Part shown: positions 17,560-26,186 of the stretch, in pieces
Numbering within the stretch: position 1 is the stretch's first letter
Layout: each line of letters starts with the position of its first letter
From: Gilvimarinus polysaccharolyticus
GTDB lineage: Bacteria; Pseudomonadota; Gammaproteobacteria; Pseudomonadales; Cellvibrionaceae
NCBI RefSeq assembly: GCF_001187555.1
Contig: NZ_LFIJ01000001.1
Coordinates: 770,169-834,168 of the forward strand
Reading direction: 5' to 3'
Length of the DNA: 64,000 nt
Notes under the pieces: generated by a model
Database searches by the model: none
Told to the model about the DNA's origin: nothing
What the model saw: only the letters and a program-made list of their open reading frames with translations
Translations under genes and position numbers: made by a program

Positions 17560-18330
17560 CTAAAAGGGTTCTTCTGTGCGTTTGGTGAGCACTTCGACGC
17601 CATCGGCGGTAACCGCAAGAGTGTGCTCCCATTGTGCTGATAGCCGACCGTCTTTGGTTTCGACTGTCCAGCCATCACGTTTGAGTTTGGTTTGAGCTTT
17701 GCCCGCATTGATCATCGGCTCGATGGTAAAGGTCATGCCTTCTTTTAATTCAAGCCCGGTGCCGGCGCGGCCGTAGTGGAGTACTTGTGGCTCTTCATGA
17801 AATACGGTGCCAATGCCGTGGCCACAATATTCGCGCACAACGGAGTAGTAGTTTGCCTCGGCGTGCTGCTGGATCACGGCGCCGATATCTCCTAGGCGGC
17901 AACCAGGTTTGACCAGCTCAATACCTTTATAAAGGCATTCTTGGGTGATCTCGACCAGGCGCTTGGCGTGCGGTGCGACTTCGCCAACAAAATACATTTT
18001 GCTGGTGTCGCCGTGAAAGCCGTCGAAAATTACAGTGACATCGATGTTAATAATGTCGCCGTTTTTCAGGGTCTTTTTTTCTGACGGAATACCGTGGCAA
18101 ATAACGTGATTGACGGAGGTGCACACGGATTTTGGGAAACCGCGGTAGTCTAGGCACGCGGGGATGGCTTTTTGTACATCGACGATGTGATCGTGGCAAC
18201 GCTTATCGATTTCGGCGGTAGTGACGCCGGCTACTACATAAGGCTCAATCATTTCGAGAACCTCGGCGGCCATGCGGCCGGCAATGCGCATTTTCTCGAT
18301 GTCAGCGGGTGTTTTAATAGATACGGTCAT
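17560..18330 (-). CDS. map: type I methionine aminopeptidase
   Basis: 256-residue enzyme that removes the initiator methionine from nascent proteins. All five metal ligands are in place: Asp97, Asp108, His171, Glu204 and Glu235. It begins directly with the catalytic domain, with no zinc-finger extension. It is divergent from rpsB, a conserved arrangement in gammaproteobacteria, and heads the minus-strand run map-glnD-dapC-nth. Confidence 0.98.
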   Translation of the reverse strand: MTVSIKTPADIEKMRIAGRMAAEVLEMIEPYVVAGVTTAEIDKRCHDHIVDVQKAIPACLDYRGFPKSVCTSVNHVICHGIPSEKKTLKNGDIINIDVTVIFDGFHGDTSKMYFVGEVAPHAKRLVEITQECLYKGIELVKPGCRLGDIGAVIQQHAEANYYSVVREYCGHGIGTVFHEEPQVLHYGRAGTGLELKEGMTFTIEPMINAGKAQTKLKRDGWTVETKDGRLSAQWEHTLAVTADGVEVLTKRTEEPF

Positions 18331-18707
18331 GACTTCTCACTTTGGACTGCGCGCACTCAGCGAGCGCGTTTTTGGTGGAGGGTAGTTTAACCGATTGACG
18401 CCCAGGACTACACCCCGCGCTCGGAGTGTTTTTGCAAGCTTAAGTGCCGGCTATCGTGCCTTTGATTGTCATTGGCAGTTAAGGTTGGGCCCTTGGCTGG
18501 CGGGGTGAAAAGCTTATAAAAACTTTCCCTGGACGGTTTTGTATGGTATAAAGCGCGCCGTCTATACGCACTCTGATGTAAGTCAGGTCAGTTTAGGCGA
18601 ATAAACCTTAACGTCACACATGTACCGACACGCACAGCCTGGGTGCCCTTTGGGGTTGGTTGGCGGGGTATATGGAGGCCTAACCCGATACAATTAGGAA
18701 TACTATT
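18331..18707. other. divergent intergenic region map / rpsB
   Basis: 377 bases that must hold the map promoter (minus) and the rpsB promoter and leader (plus). On the plus side TGGTATAAA at 18544-18552 is an extended -10 without a good -35. I found no convincing minus-strand promoter for map. Confidence 0.5.
18553..18707 (+). promoter_or_regulatory. rpsB leader, possible S2 autoregulatory element
   Basis: The roughly 150-base untranslated leader has GGGGTT (18652-18657) able to pair with AACCC near 18681-18685, and the segment TATGGAGGCCTAACCC shortly before the ribosome binding site AGGA. A conserved RNA through which S2 represses its own operon is known for gammaproteobacteria. I judge this leader a plausible member but could not align it. 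Confidence 0.4.
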
Positions 18708-19451
18708 ATGCCTACAGTTAGCATGCGCGATATGCTGCAAGCAGGTGTCCATTTTGGTCACCAAACTCGTTACTGGAACCCTAAGATGGGCCGCTATATC
18801 TTTGGCGCCCGCAACAAAATTCATATCATTAACCTCGAGCACACTGTGCCTGCGTTTAATGAAGCTCTTGCCTTGGTTAAGCAATTAACCTCGCAAAAGA
18901 AGCAAATCATGTTTGTTGGCACCAAGCGCGCCGCTCAAAAGATCATTAAAGAGCAATCAGAGCGTGTTGGTATGCCTTTTGTTAGTCACCGCTGGTTGGG
19001 TGGCATGTTGACTAACTACAAAACCATTCGTGCCTCTATCCGTCGCTTCCGCGAGCTGGAAGCGCAAGCAAAAGATGGTACTTTTGAGAAGTTGACCAAA
19101 AAAGAAGCTCTGATGCGTACCCGCGATATGGAGAAGTTAGAGCGCTCTATTGGTGGTATTAAAGATATGGGCGGCCTGCCTGATGCGTTGTTTGTGATTG
19201 ATGTTGATCACGAGCGCATTGCTATCGCCGAAGCCAACAAGCTGGGCATACCAGTTATTGGTGTGGTTGATACCAACTCTAATCCAGATGGCATCGATTA
19301 CGTGATCCCAGGCAACGATGACGCCATCCGCGCTGTTCGTTTGTACGTTAGTGCTATTGCAGACGCCTGTCTTGAAGGCGCCACTGCCGCACAAGAAGTG
19401 CCCAATAAAGACGAGTACGTTGCCGCTGAAGGCGAAGCTGCTGCGGAGTAA
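18708..19451 (+). CDS. rpsB: 30S ribosomal protein S2
   Basis: 247 residues. It begins with the S2 signature [23 protein letters not shown] and continues with the conserved FVGTKRAAQ and [13 protein letters not shown] segments. S2 joins the 30S subunit late and is needed for S1 binding. It is followed by an attenuator hairpin and tsf, the classical rpsB-tsf operon. The ribosome binding site is AGGA ten bases before the ATG. The Ala/Glu-rich C-terminal tail is normal for the family. Confidence 0.99.
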   Translation: MPTVSMRDMLQAGVHFGHQTRYWNPKMGRYIFGARNKIHIINLEHTVPAFNEALALVKQLTSQKKQIMFVGTKRAAQKIIKEQSERVGMPFVSHRWLGGMLTNYKTIRASIRRFRELEAQAKDGTFEKLTKKEALMRTRDMEKLERSIGGIKDMGGLPDALFVIDVDHERIAIAEANKLGIPVIGVVDTNSNPDGIDYVIPGNDDAIRAVRLYVSAIADACLEGATAAQEVPNKDEYVAAEGEAAAE

Positions 19452-19492
19452 GATTGCCGCGAGTATTCTTTGCATAAGTTAGCGTAAGTCGT

Positions 19493-19527
19493 AAAAGGGG
19501 TGGGCCGATAGGCTGCGCCCCTTTTTT
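19493..19527 (+). terminator. rpsB-tsf intergenic attenuator
   Basis: AAAAGGGG pairs with CCCCTTTTTT, enclosing a weaker GGCC...GGCT stem, between rpsB and tsf. A partial terminator at this point is known to lower tsf relative to rpsB transcription in E. coli. Confidence 0.75.
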
Positions 19528-19554
19528 CCAACAGATTTCAGAGAGGATAGATAC

Positions 19555-20424
19555 ATGGCTGCTGTTTCAGCTTCAATGGTTAAAGAACTGCGCGAGCGTA
19601 CTAGCTTGGGCATGATGGAATGTAAAAAAGCCTTGGCCGAGGTTGATGGTGACATCGAGCTGGCGATTGAAAATCTACGTAAGGCTAGTGGCCTTAAAGC
19701 CTCGAAAAAAGCCGGCCGTACCGCTGCTGATGGTGTTGTGTTGGCGAAAGTGGCCGACGACAACAGCTACGCAGTAGTGGTTGAAGTGAACAGCGAAACC
19801 GATTTTGCTGCGCGCGACGAAGGCTTTTTGAGTTTTGCTCGCACCGTGCTGGAAAAAGCATTTGCTGCCAAGCAAGAAGATGTTGCCGCGTTGATGGCAG
19901 GCGACTTAGAGTCGGCTCGCGAATCACTGGTGCAAAAAATTGGCGAAAACATCGGTGTGCGCCGCGTTGCTGTGCTTGAAGGCGGTTTGGTTGATGTTTA
20001 CATTCACTCGAACAACCGTATAGCAACTCTTGTTAAGCTTGAGGGCGGTAATGCTGAGTTGGCGCGTGATATTGCTATGCACGTTGCGGCGGTTAACCCA
20101 CAAGTGGTTAAGCCGGAAGAGATGCCTGCCGATGTTGTTGAGAAAGAAAAGGATATCATTAAGGCGCAGCCTGATATGGAAGGTAAGCCTGCTGAGATCG
20201 TTGAAAAAATGACCATGGGCCGCATTAACAAGTTCTTGAAAGAGAGCAGCCTGAATGAGCAGCCTTTTGTTAAGAATCCCGAGCTGACTGTTGGCAAGCT
20301 GGCAAAAGAAGCTGGCGCCACGGTTGAGAGCTTCATCCGCTTTGAAGTGGGTGAGGGTATCGAGAAAGAAGAGTCTGACTTCGCTGCTGAAGTTGCCGCT
20401 CAAGTTGCTGCCTCTAAATCGTAA
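19555..20424 (+). CDS. tsf: elongation factor Ts
   Basis: 289 residues. EF-Ts is the guanine nucleotide exchange factor for EF-Tu. The N-terminal UBA-like domain reads [19 protein letters not shown], followed by the conserved [15 protein letters not shown] core and the coiled-coil and C-terminal module ([15 protein letters not shown]). Length and order are normal. A strong ribosome binding site GAGAGGA precedes the ATG. Confidence 0.99.
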   Translation: MAAVSASMVKELRERTSLGMMECKKALAEVDGDIELAIENLRKASGLKASKKAGRTAADGVVLAKVADDNSYAVVVEVNSETDFAARDEGFLSFARTVLEKAFAAKQEDVAALMAGDLESARESLVQKIGENIGVRRVAVLEGGLVDVYIHSNNRIATLVKLEGGNAELARDIAMHVAAVNPQVVKPEEMPADVVEKEKDIIKAQPDMEGKPAEIVEKMTMGRINKFLKESSLNEQPFVKNPELTVGKLAKEAGATVESFIRFEVGEGIEKEESDFAAEVAAQVAASKS

Positions 20425-20442
20425 GTCCTTTATCTTGCGCAT

Positions 20443-20480
20443 AAAAAAGGAGGTCGGATGTCCATCCGGCCTCCTTTTGT
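20443..20480 (+). terminator. tsf terminator
   Basis: AAAAGGAGG-T-CGGATG pairs with CATCCG-G-CCTCCTTTT, a long stem with one mismatch, ending in a T-run. It separates rpsB-tsf from pyrH. Confidence 0.85.
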
Positions 20481-20530
20481 TGTAAACTGCCCCCCGTTTT
20501 TGACCTTCTTCAGCCTGCGGAGCCCCACCT

Positions 20531-21280
20531 ATGCATAATTCTCATTCTAGGGATAAAAAGTACAAGCGCATTTTGCTCAAATTGAGTGGTGAAGAGCTAA
20601 TGGGTGAGGTGGGTTTTGGTATCGACCCCAAAGTGCTCGACAAAATGGCGTTAGAGATCGGCCAGCTTGTTGGGATTGGTGTGCAAGTGGGATTGGTCAT
20701 TGGTGGTGGCAACTTGTTTCGCGGCGCGGCGCTGAGTGATGCTGGGCTCGATCGGGTTACTGGCGATCACATGGGTATGTTAGCAACCGTGATGAATGCG
20801 CTGGCTATGCGTGACGCGCTTGAGCGCTCTAATATCTCATCGCGGGTGATGTCGGCTATTCCTATGAGTGGTATTGTCGAGCATTATGATCGCCGCCATG
20901 CCATTCGCTGCTTAAATGCAGGTGAGGTGGTGATTTTTGCCGCCGGTACTGGCAATCCGTTTTTTACCACTGATTCCGCAGCGTGTTTACGTGGTATTGA
21001 GGTTGAAGCCGATATCGTATTAAAAGCAACCAAGGTTGATGGTGTTTATACTGCCGACCCAATGAGGGATGCTAGTGCGACTAAGTATGACTGCCTAACT
21101 TACGATAAAATACTGGAAGATAAGCTGGGTGTTATGGATTTAACCGCGATCTGTTTGTGCCGTGATCACGATATGCCGGTACGAGTGTTTCGTATGAACA
21201 AAAGTGGTGCTCTGTTGAACATTGTCGTTGGTAGCAATGAAGGCACACTGATAGTAGAGGATACTTCGGATGTTAAATGA
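20531..21280 (+). CDS. pyrH: uridylate kinase
   Basis: 249-residue UMP kinase of the amino-acid-kinase fold, making UDP for RNA, DNA and sugar-nucleotide synthesis. Motifs: LLKLSGEEL, the nucleotide-binding [21 protein letters not shown] and [11 protein letters not shown]. The last 11 bases overlap frr, suggesting translational coupling. The first ten residues are a hydrophilic extension ([10 protein letters not shown]) before the conserved core. Confidence 0.98.
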   Translation: MHNSHSRDKKYKRILLKLSGEELMGEVGFGIDPKVLDKMALEIGQLVGIGVQVGLVIGGGNLFRGAALSDAGLDRVTGDHMGMLATVMNALAMRDALERSNISSRVMSAIPMSGIVEHYDRRHAIRCLNAGEVVIFAAGTGNPFFTTDSAACLRGIEVEADIVLKATKVDGVYTADPMRDASATKYDCLTYDKILEDKLGVMDLTAICLCRDHDMPVRVFRMNKSGALLNIVVGSNEGTLIVEDTSDVK

Positions 21281-21827
21281 GCTAAAAAAAGACGCTGAGA
21301 CGCGTATGCAAAAAGCAGTTGTTGCGATGGGTAATAACTTTAATAAAATCCGCACTGGCCGTGCTCACCCGAGCATTTTAGATGGTGTGATGGTGTCTTA
21401 TTATGGCGTGGATACACCGTTGGCACAGGTCGCCAACATTAACGTTGAAGATGCTCGCACGCTGTCGATTAAGCCGTGGGAGAAGCCTATGGTGCCCGAG
21501 ATCGAAAAAGCTATCATGAAGGCCAATTTAGGGCTTAATCCTTCCACTACTGGCGACAATATTCGCATTCCCTTGCCGGCACTGACCGAGGAAACGCGTA
21601 AAGGTTATATTAAGCAAGCGCGCGCCGAGGCTGAAAATGGCCGGGTGTCAATTCGCAACATTCGTCGTGATGTATTGTCCGATGTGAAGGTTTTGCTTAA
21701 AGATAAAGACATTAGTGAAGACGAAGATCGTCGCACTCAAGACGAAGTACAGAAAATTACCGATAAGTACATCGCCGAAGTCGACAAGGTCTTGGCTCAA
21801 AAAGAAGAAGAATTGATGACCGTATAG
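21270..21827 (+). CDS. frr: ribosome recycling factor
   Basis: 185 residues, the exact family length. With EF-G it splits post-termination ribosomes. The conserved [14 protein letters not shown] and the C-terminal helical part ending [19 protein letters not shown] are diagnostic. It overlaps pyrH by 11 bases. Confidence 0.99.
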   Translation: MLNELKKDAETRMQKAVVAMGNNFNKIRTGRAHPSILDGVMVSYYGVDTPLAQVANINVEDARTLSIKPWEKPMVPEIEKAIMKANLGLNPSTTGDNIRIPLPALTEETRKGYIKQARAEAENGRVSIRNIRRDVLSDVKVLLKDKDISEDEDRRTQDEVQKITDKYIAEVDKVLAQKEEELMTV

Positions 21828-21907
21828 GTTGTCGACAGTGCCTGCCCAGCGCAGACGGGTGCTGTAACAGTAATTTCGGGCTACGCCCATTAGCCCAGGA
21901 GAAGTGT

Positions 21908-22669
21908 GTGACAGGCAGTTGTTTACGTCATATCGCCATTATTATGGATGGCAATAATCGCTGGGCTAAGCAGCGCAACCTCGCTGGAATCTCTGGGCAC
22001 CGAGAGGGTGTAGAGCGTATCCGTGACGTTATGACAGCCTGTCAGGCGTTAAACGTTGAGGTGTTAACGCTGTTTGCTTTTAGCAGTGAGAACTGGAGTC
22101 GTCCCGCCCGTGAGGTGGAGGCGTTGATGTCGCTGTTTCAGTTGTATCTAAAAAAAGAGGCCCGTGCGCTGAAGAAAAAGGGTGTGCGCTTAAAGGTAGT
22201 TGGCAACCGACGTAACTTTAGTGCTGCTCTTAATCGCGCTATCGAGACTGCTGAAGCGCTCACGAATGATAGTGAGGCGAAAACGACACTGGTTATAGCT
22301 GCCGATTACGGTGGCCGCTGGGATATCGCCGATACTGCAGCGCGATTAGCGGCTCAGGTAGCGGCCGGTGAGCTAAGTCCGAGCGATATTGATGAAGGCT
22401 GTTTTGGTCGCGCTACCTGTTTGGGCGGGCTGCCGCCGCTGGATCTTTTGATTCGTACCGGAGGGGAGCACCGTATTAGTAATTTCATTTTGTGGCAGGC
22501 AGCTTATGCAGAGCTGCATTTTACGCCTGTTCTTTGGCCAGATTTTAACGCTGAGGCTCTGACAGGGGCTACTAACGATTTCTTTTCGCGTCAACGCCGG
22601 TTTGGTAAAACCTCCGAACAGTGTGACCCGCCATCAAACTTTACTAGCGGACAAGGCTCTCATGCTTAA
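21908..22669 (+). CDS. uppS: undecaprenyl diphosphate synthase
   Basis: 253-residue cis-prenyltransferase making the C55 lipid carrier for peptidoglycan and O-antigen. The catalytic Asp14 is in IMDGNNRWAKQR; FAFSSENWSRP and RTGGEHRISNF are also present. The start is GTG at 21908 behind AGGAGAAGT, and there is no better ATG. The C-terminal 25 residues overlap the cdsA start by eight bases. Confidence 0.97.
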   Translation: MTGSCLRHIAIIMDGNNRWAKQRNLAGISGHREGVERIRDVMTACQALNVEVLTLFAFSSENWSRPAREVEALMSLFQLYLKKEARALKKKGVRLKVVGNRRNFSAALNRAIETAEALTNDSEAKTTLVIAADYGGRWDIADTAARLAAQVAAGELSPSDIDEGCFGRATCLGGLPPLDLLIRTGGEHRISNFILWQAAYAELHFTPVLWPDFNAEALTGATNDFFSRQRRFGKTSEQCDPPSNFTSGQGSHA

Positions 22670-23522
22670 ACTCCGAATTCTGACCGCCTGTGTGTTAGCC
22701 ACGGTATTTCTCCTGGCGCTGTTTTTCTTACCACTACCGCTGTTTTCTGCTTTTATTGCCACCATCGTGTTGATTGGCGCTTGGGAGTGGTCAAACTTAA
22801 GCGGCTTTAAAAGCTTAGCCGCGCGCGTGGCTTATTTATTGGCGCAAGCAATAGCGCTTGGCATTGCTGCTTTGTATGTTGGTATTGTTCAGCTTGGCAC
22901 AATAATCGAACCGATTGATGCGGCTCAGGTGAGCTCTCGGTACACCCAGTTGTTATTGGTCGGCTGCACTTGGTGGGCGTTAGCGTTACTGTGGGTGCAG
23001 GGCTACCCCAGTAGTAGCGTGCTGTGGGCAAAGCCTTTGCTGCGTGCGCTGATGGGCTTTTTTGTTTTAGTGCCGGCTTGGGTTGGGTTTAGTTATGTGC
23101 GCTTACAGGTCGATGGTGCCTGGCTGGTACTGATGATAGTTGCGGTGGTCGCCAGTGCTGATATTGGCGGGTATTTTATAGGCCGGCGGTTTGGACGACG
23201 CAAACTGGCGGCACAGGTAAGTCCCGGTAAGACGTGGGAAGGTTTTGCCGGTGGGGTAGGTGCTAATATCCTGTTTTCTGTAGCTTTGTGGCTTCTTACT
23301 GACAACGCCTTACTGGCCATACTGGCATTGGTTATCCCTACCTCTTTAATCTCAGTATTGGGGGATTTACTCGAAAGTATGGTTAAGCGTGAGCGCGGGA
23401 TTAAAGACAGTAGTGCATTGCTGCCAGGGCATGGCGGGGTAATGGATCGGATGGACAGTTTAACCGCCGCGGCCCCTGTGTTTGCACTGGTGCTTGCCAT
23501 GTCTCAAACCCCCGTTGGGTAG
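22662..23522 (+). CDS. cdsA: phosphatidate cytidylyltransferase
   Basis: 286-residue integral membrane enzyme that makes CDP-diacylglycerol for phospholipid synthesis. About eight hydrophobic segments are seen, and the C-terminal part has the family signature: [12 protein letters not shown] followed by [20 protein letters not shown]. The ATG at 22662 overlaps the uppS stop; the longer frame to 22602 would lie inside uppS without membrane character and is rejected. Confidence 0.97.
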   Translation: MLKLRILTACVLATVFLLALFFLPLPLFSAFIATIVLIGAWEWSNLSGFKSLAARVAYLLAQAIALGIAALYVGIVQLGTIIEPIDAAQVSSRYTQLLLVGCTWWALALLWVQGYPSSSVLWAKPLLRALMGFFVLVPAWVGFSYVRLQVDGAWLVLMIVAVVASADIGGYFIGRRFGRRKLAAQVSPGKTWEGFAGGVGANILFSVALWLLTDNALLAILALVIPTSLISVLGDLLESMVKRERGIKDSSALLPGHGGVMDRMDSLTAAAPVFALVLAMSQTPVG

Positions 23523-23526
23523 CTCA

Positions 23527-24720
23527 ATGGAGTGCATTACGGTATTGGGTGCAACCGGCTCGGTGGGCGTGAGTACGTTAGATGTATTGGCGAGACACCC
23601 CGAGCGCTACCAAGTATACGCATTAACCGCGAACACCAGTTGGCAACAGCTGGCCATTCAAGTGCGCAAGCATCAGCCTCGTTATGCGGTGCTAAGCGAT
23701 ATTGGTGCTGCCGAGTTGTTGCGTCAAGAGCTAGCTGGGTCTAATTGCACCACACACGTGCTGGCCGGAGAGCAGGCGTTAGTCGAGGTGGCCGGCGCTG
23801 CTGATGTCGATACGGTAATGGCGGCGATTGTCGGAGGTGCTGGTTTGTTGCCTACCTTTGCGGCAGTTGAGGCAGGTAAAAAAGTTTTGCTGGCCAATAA
23901 AGAGGTGTTGGTTATGGCGGGCGGCTTATTTATGGCCGAGGCCCGTCGTTCGGGTGCGCAAATATTACCTATCGACAGCGAACACAACGCTATATTCCAG
24001 TGTTTGCCTTTGCAAAAAGGTTTGGCCGCCGGCTGTAATTTAGCTGAGCTTGGCGTGCGTAAAATATTGCTTACGGCCTCGGGCGGCCCGTTTAGGGATA
24101 CCCCCTTGGCGGAGCTGGCTGGCGTGACGCCGGCGCAGGCTTGTGCTCACCCCAACTGGGATATGGGGCAAAAAATATCGGTAGATTCCGCCAGCATGAT
24201 GAACAAAGGGTTGGAGTTGATAGAAGCCTGTTGGTTGTTTAACTGCAGCCCAGACGATATAGAAGTATTAATACACCCGCAAAGTGTTATTCACTCGATG
24301 GTGGAATACGTGGATGGCTCGGTGTTGGCGCAATTGGGTAATCCCGATATGCGTACCCCGATAGCTCACGCACTGGGCTGGCCCGAACGCGTGGCATCGG
24401 GTGTGCCGGCGCTGGATATGGTGGCTGCCGCCAGATTGGATTTTAGTGCGCCAGATTATCACCGTTTTCCGTGTTTATCGTTGGCGCAACAAGCCGCGAG
24501 TTTAGGGCAAACAGCGCCAGCGGCGCTGAATGCTGCCAATGAAGTTGCGGTTGCAGCCTTTTTGCGAGGTGAATTGGCCTTTACTGAAATAGCCGAGGTT
24601 AACAAGCGTGTTTTGTTGGCGGCAGAATTAACTGAACCGGTGGATTTGAGCGTTGTCCAAATCGCCGATGCAAAAGCTCGCGAGCACGCCCGCCGCTTAA
24701 TTGCTGCGGCTTTTACGTGA
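23527..24720 (+). CDS. dxr: 1-deoxy-D-xylulose 5-phosphate reductoisomerase
   Basis: 397-residue NADPH enzyme catalysing the committed step of the MEP isoprenoid pathway. The N-terminus has the dinucleotide motif GATGSVG, the middle has [13 protein letters not shown] with the metal-binding Asp and Glu, and [18 protein letters not shown] follows. It supplies precursors for UppS encoded just upstream. The ATG at 23527 puts the NADPH motif at the N-terminus; the longer frame runs into cdsA. Confidence 0.98.
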   Translation: MECITVLGATGSVGVSTLDVLARHPERYQVYALTANTSWQQLAIQVRKHQPRYAVLSDIGAAELLRQELAGSNCTTHVLAGEQALVEVAGAADVDTVMAAIVGGAGLLPTFAAVEAGKKVLLANKEVLVMAGGLFMAEARRSGAQILPIDSEHNAIFQCLPLQKGLAAGCNLAELGVRKILLTASGGPFRDTPLAELAGVTPAQACAHPNWDMGQKISVDSASMMNKGLELIEACWLFNCSPDDIEVLIHPQSVIHSMVEYVDGSVLAQLGNPDMRTPIAHALGWPERVASGVPALDMVAAARLDFSAPDYHRFPCLSLAQQAASLGQTAPAALNAANEVAVAAFLRGELAFTEIAEVNKRVLLAAELTEPVDLSVVQIADAKAREHARRLIAAAFT

Positions 24721-24736
24721 GTTAAATGAGGTAACA

Positions 24737-26092
24737 GTGGGAATACTACAGATTTTGTTCTGGTTTTTAGTCGCCATTATTGTATTGGTGACAATCCATG
24801 AGTTTGGTCATTTTTACGTGGCTAGGCGCTGTGGCGTCAAGGTGCTGCGCTTTTCTGTTGGCTTTGGTAAGGTTTTGGTGCGGCGCTACGATAAGTCGGG
24901 CACCGAATACGCACTCTCGGCAATTCCTTTAGGTGGCTACGTTAAAATGCTCGATGAGCGCGAGGGTGAAGTAGACCCTGCTGAGGTACATCAGGCATTT
25001 AATCGTCAAAGTGTCGCAAAGCGTATTGCTATTGTACTGGCCGGCCCCGTTGCCAATTTTATCCTTGCTATTTTGATTTTTTGGATGCTTTTGGTGTCCA
25101 GTGGCGAGCGCGGTATTGCGCCGGTAATCGGTTCGGTAACGCCGGGCTCAGTGGCGGCTGCGGCCAACCTAGAGCCTGGGCAAGAGATACTCGCGGTAGA
25201 TGGTGTTGTCACAAGTTCGTGGCAACAAGTGCACAAGCAGCTGTTGCGTCGACTAGGTGAGACCGGAACGCTTACATTTACCACGCGCTATCTTAATTCT
25301 AGTTTGCGTTATCAGTCCGAGGCTCAATTGGACGGTTGGCTACGTGGCGTGGACGAACCTGAGCCATTATCTGGGCTTGGGGTTAAGCCCTTTGTGCCTG
25401 AGGTTCCAGCGGTTGCCGCTGAAGTAACTCCAGACAGTCCGGCAGACAATGCGGGACTTATCCCCGGCGATAAAATAATTGCCGCCAATGATCAGATAAT
25501 AAGCAATGCTCGCGACTGGATTAATTACGTTAAAGCGCGTCCGGCTCAAAGCATTGCTGTAATGGTTGAGCGTGATGAACAGAAGATCACCCTGAACATG
25601 ACACCTGCGACTGTTACCGAAAATGGTGAGAGTTTTGGTCGGGTTGGCATGTCGATGGCGCCAGGGCAATGGCCCGAAGAAATGCTGCGAACTCGAGATT
25701 ATTCACTAATAAGCGGTTTTGTTGCCGGTGTGGACAGAACTTGGGAAACTTCTGCGTTTGTTTTGTTGTCCGTTAAGAAGCTGATTTTTGGCGAAATCTC
25801 GACAAAAAACTTGAGCGGAGCAATTACCATTGCTAAGGTTGCGGGCTCTGAGGCTGAAAACGGCTGGCGCAGCTTTTTGGGGTTTTTAGCGCTGCTTAGT
25901 GTGTCGCTCGGGGTATTTAATTTATTACCGATACCGGTGCTCGATGGAGGTCATTTAATGTACTACATTGTTGAGCTCGTGAAGGGCAGTCCGGTATCAG
26001 AAAAAGTGCAAGCGGTGGGCTATCAACTAGGGCTGGTCATGGTAATAGGCCTGACAATACTCGCGCTCTATAATGACATCATGAGGCTCTAA
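24737..26092 (+). CDS. rseP: site-2 protease RseP
   Basis: 451-residue membrane zinc protease that cuts the anti-sigma factor RseA and so activates the sigma-E envelope stress response. Zinc ligands His21 and His25 and catalytic Glu22 are in HEFGH within the first transmembrane helix. Two PDZ domains occupy the periplasmic part, and LDGGH stands in a C-terminal helix. I take GTG at 24737 as start because GAGGTAACA precedes it and the first helix then starts at residue 2; a TTG at 24701 would lie inside dxr. bamA follows. Confidence 0.97.
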   Translation: MGILQILFWFLVAIIVLVTIHEFGHFYVARRCGVKVLRFSVGFGKVLVRRYDKSGTEYALSAIPLGGYVKMLDEREGEVDPAEVHQAFNRQSVAKRIAIVLAGPVANFILAILIFWMLLVSSGERGIAPVIGSVTPGSVAAAANLEPGQEILAVDGVVTSSWQQVHKQLLRRLGETGTLTFTTRYLNSSLRYQSEAQLDGWLRGVDEPEPLSGLGVKPFVPEVPAVAAEVTPDSPADNAGLIPGDKIIAANDQIISNARDWINYVKARPAQSIAVMVERDEQKITLNMTPATVTENGESFGRVGMSMAPGQWPEEMLRTRDYSLISGFVAGVDRTWETSAFVLLSVKKLIFGEISTKNLSGAITIAKVAGSEAENGWRSFLGFLALLSVSLGVFNLLPIPVLDGGHLMYYIVELVKGSPVSEKVQAVGYQLGLVMVIGLTILALYNDIMRL

Positions 26093-26186
26093 TCCTGTAA
26101 GGAAACCAGTAACCACCGTGCATTACTCGGTGGCTAGCGGGCGTTGTGTTTGTACAAACTCATAATCCAAAAATAGAACGAACTAT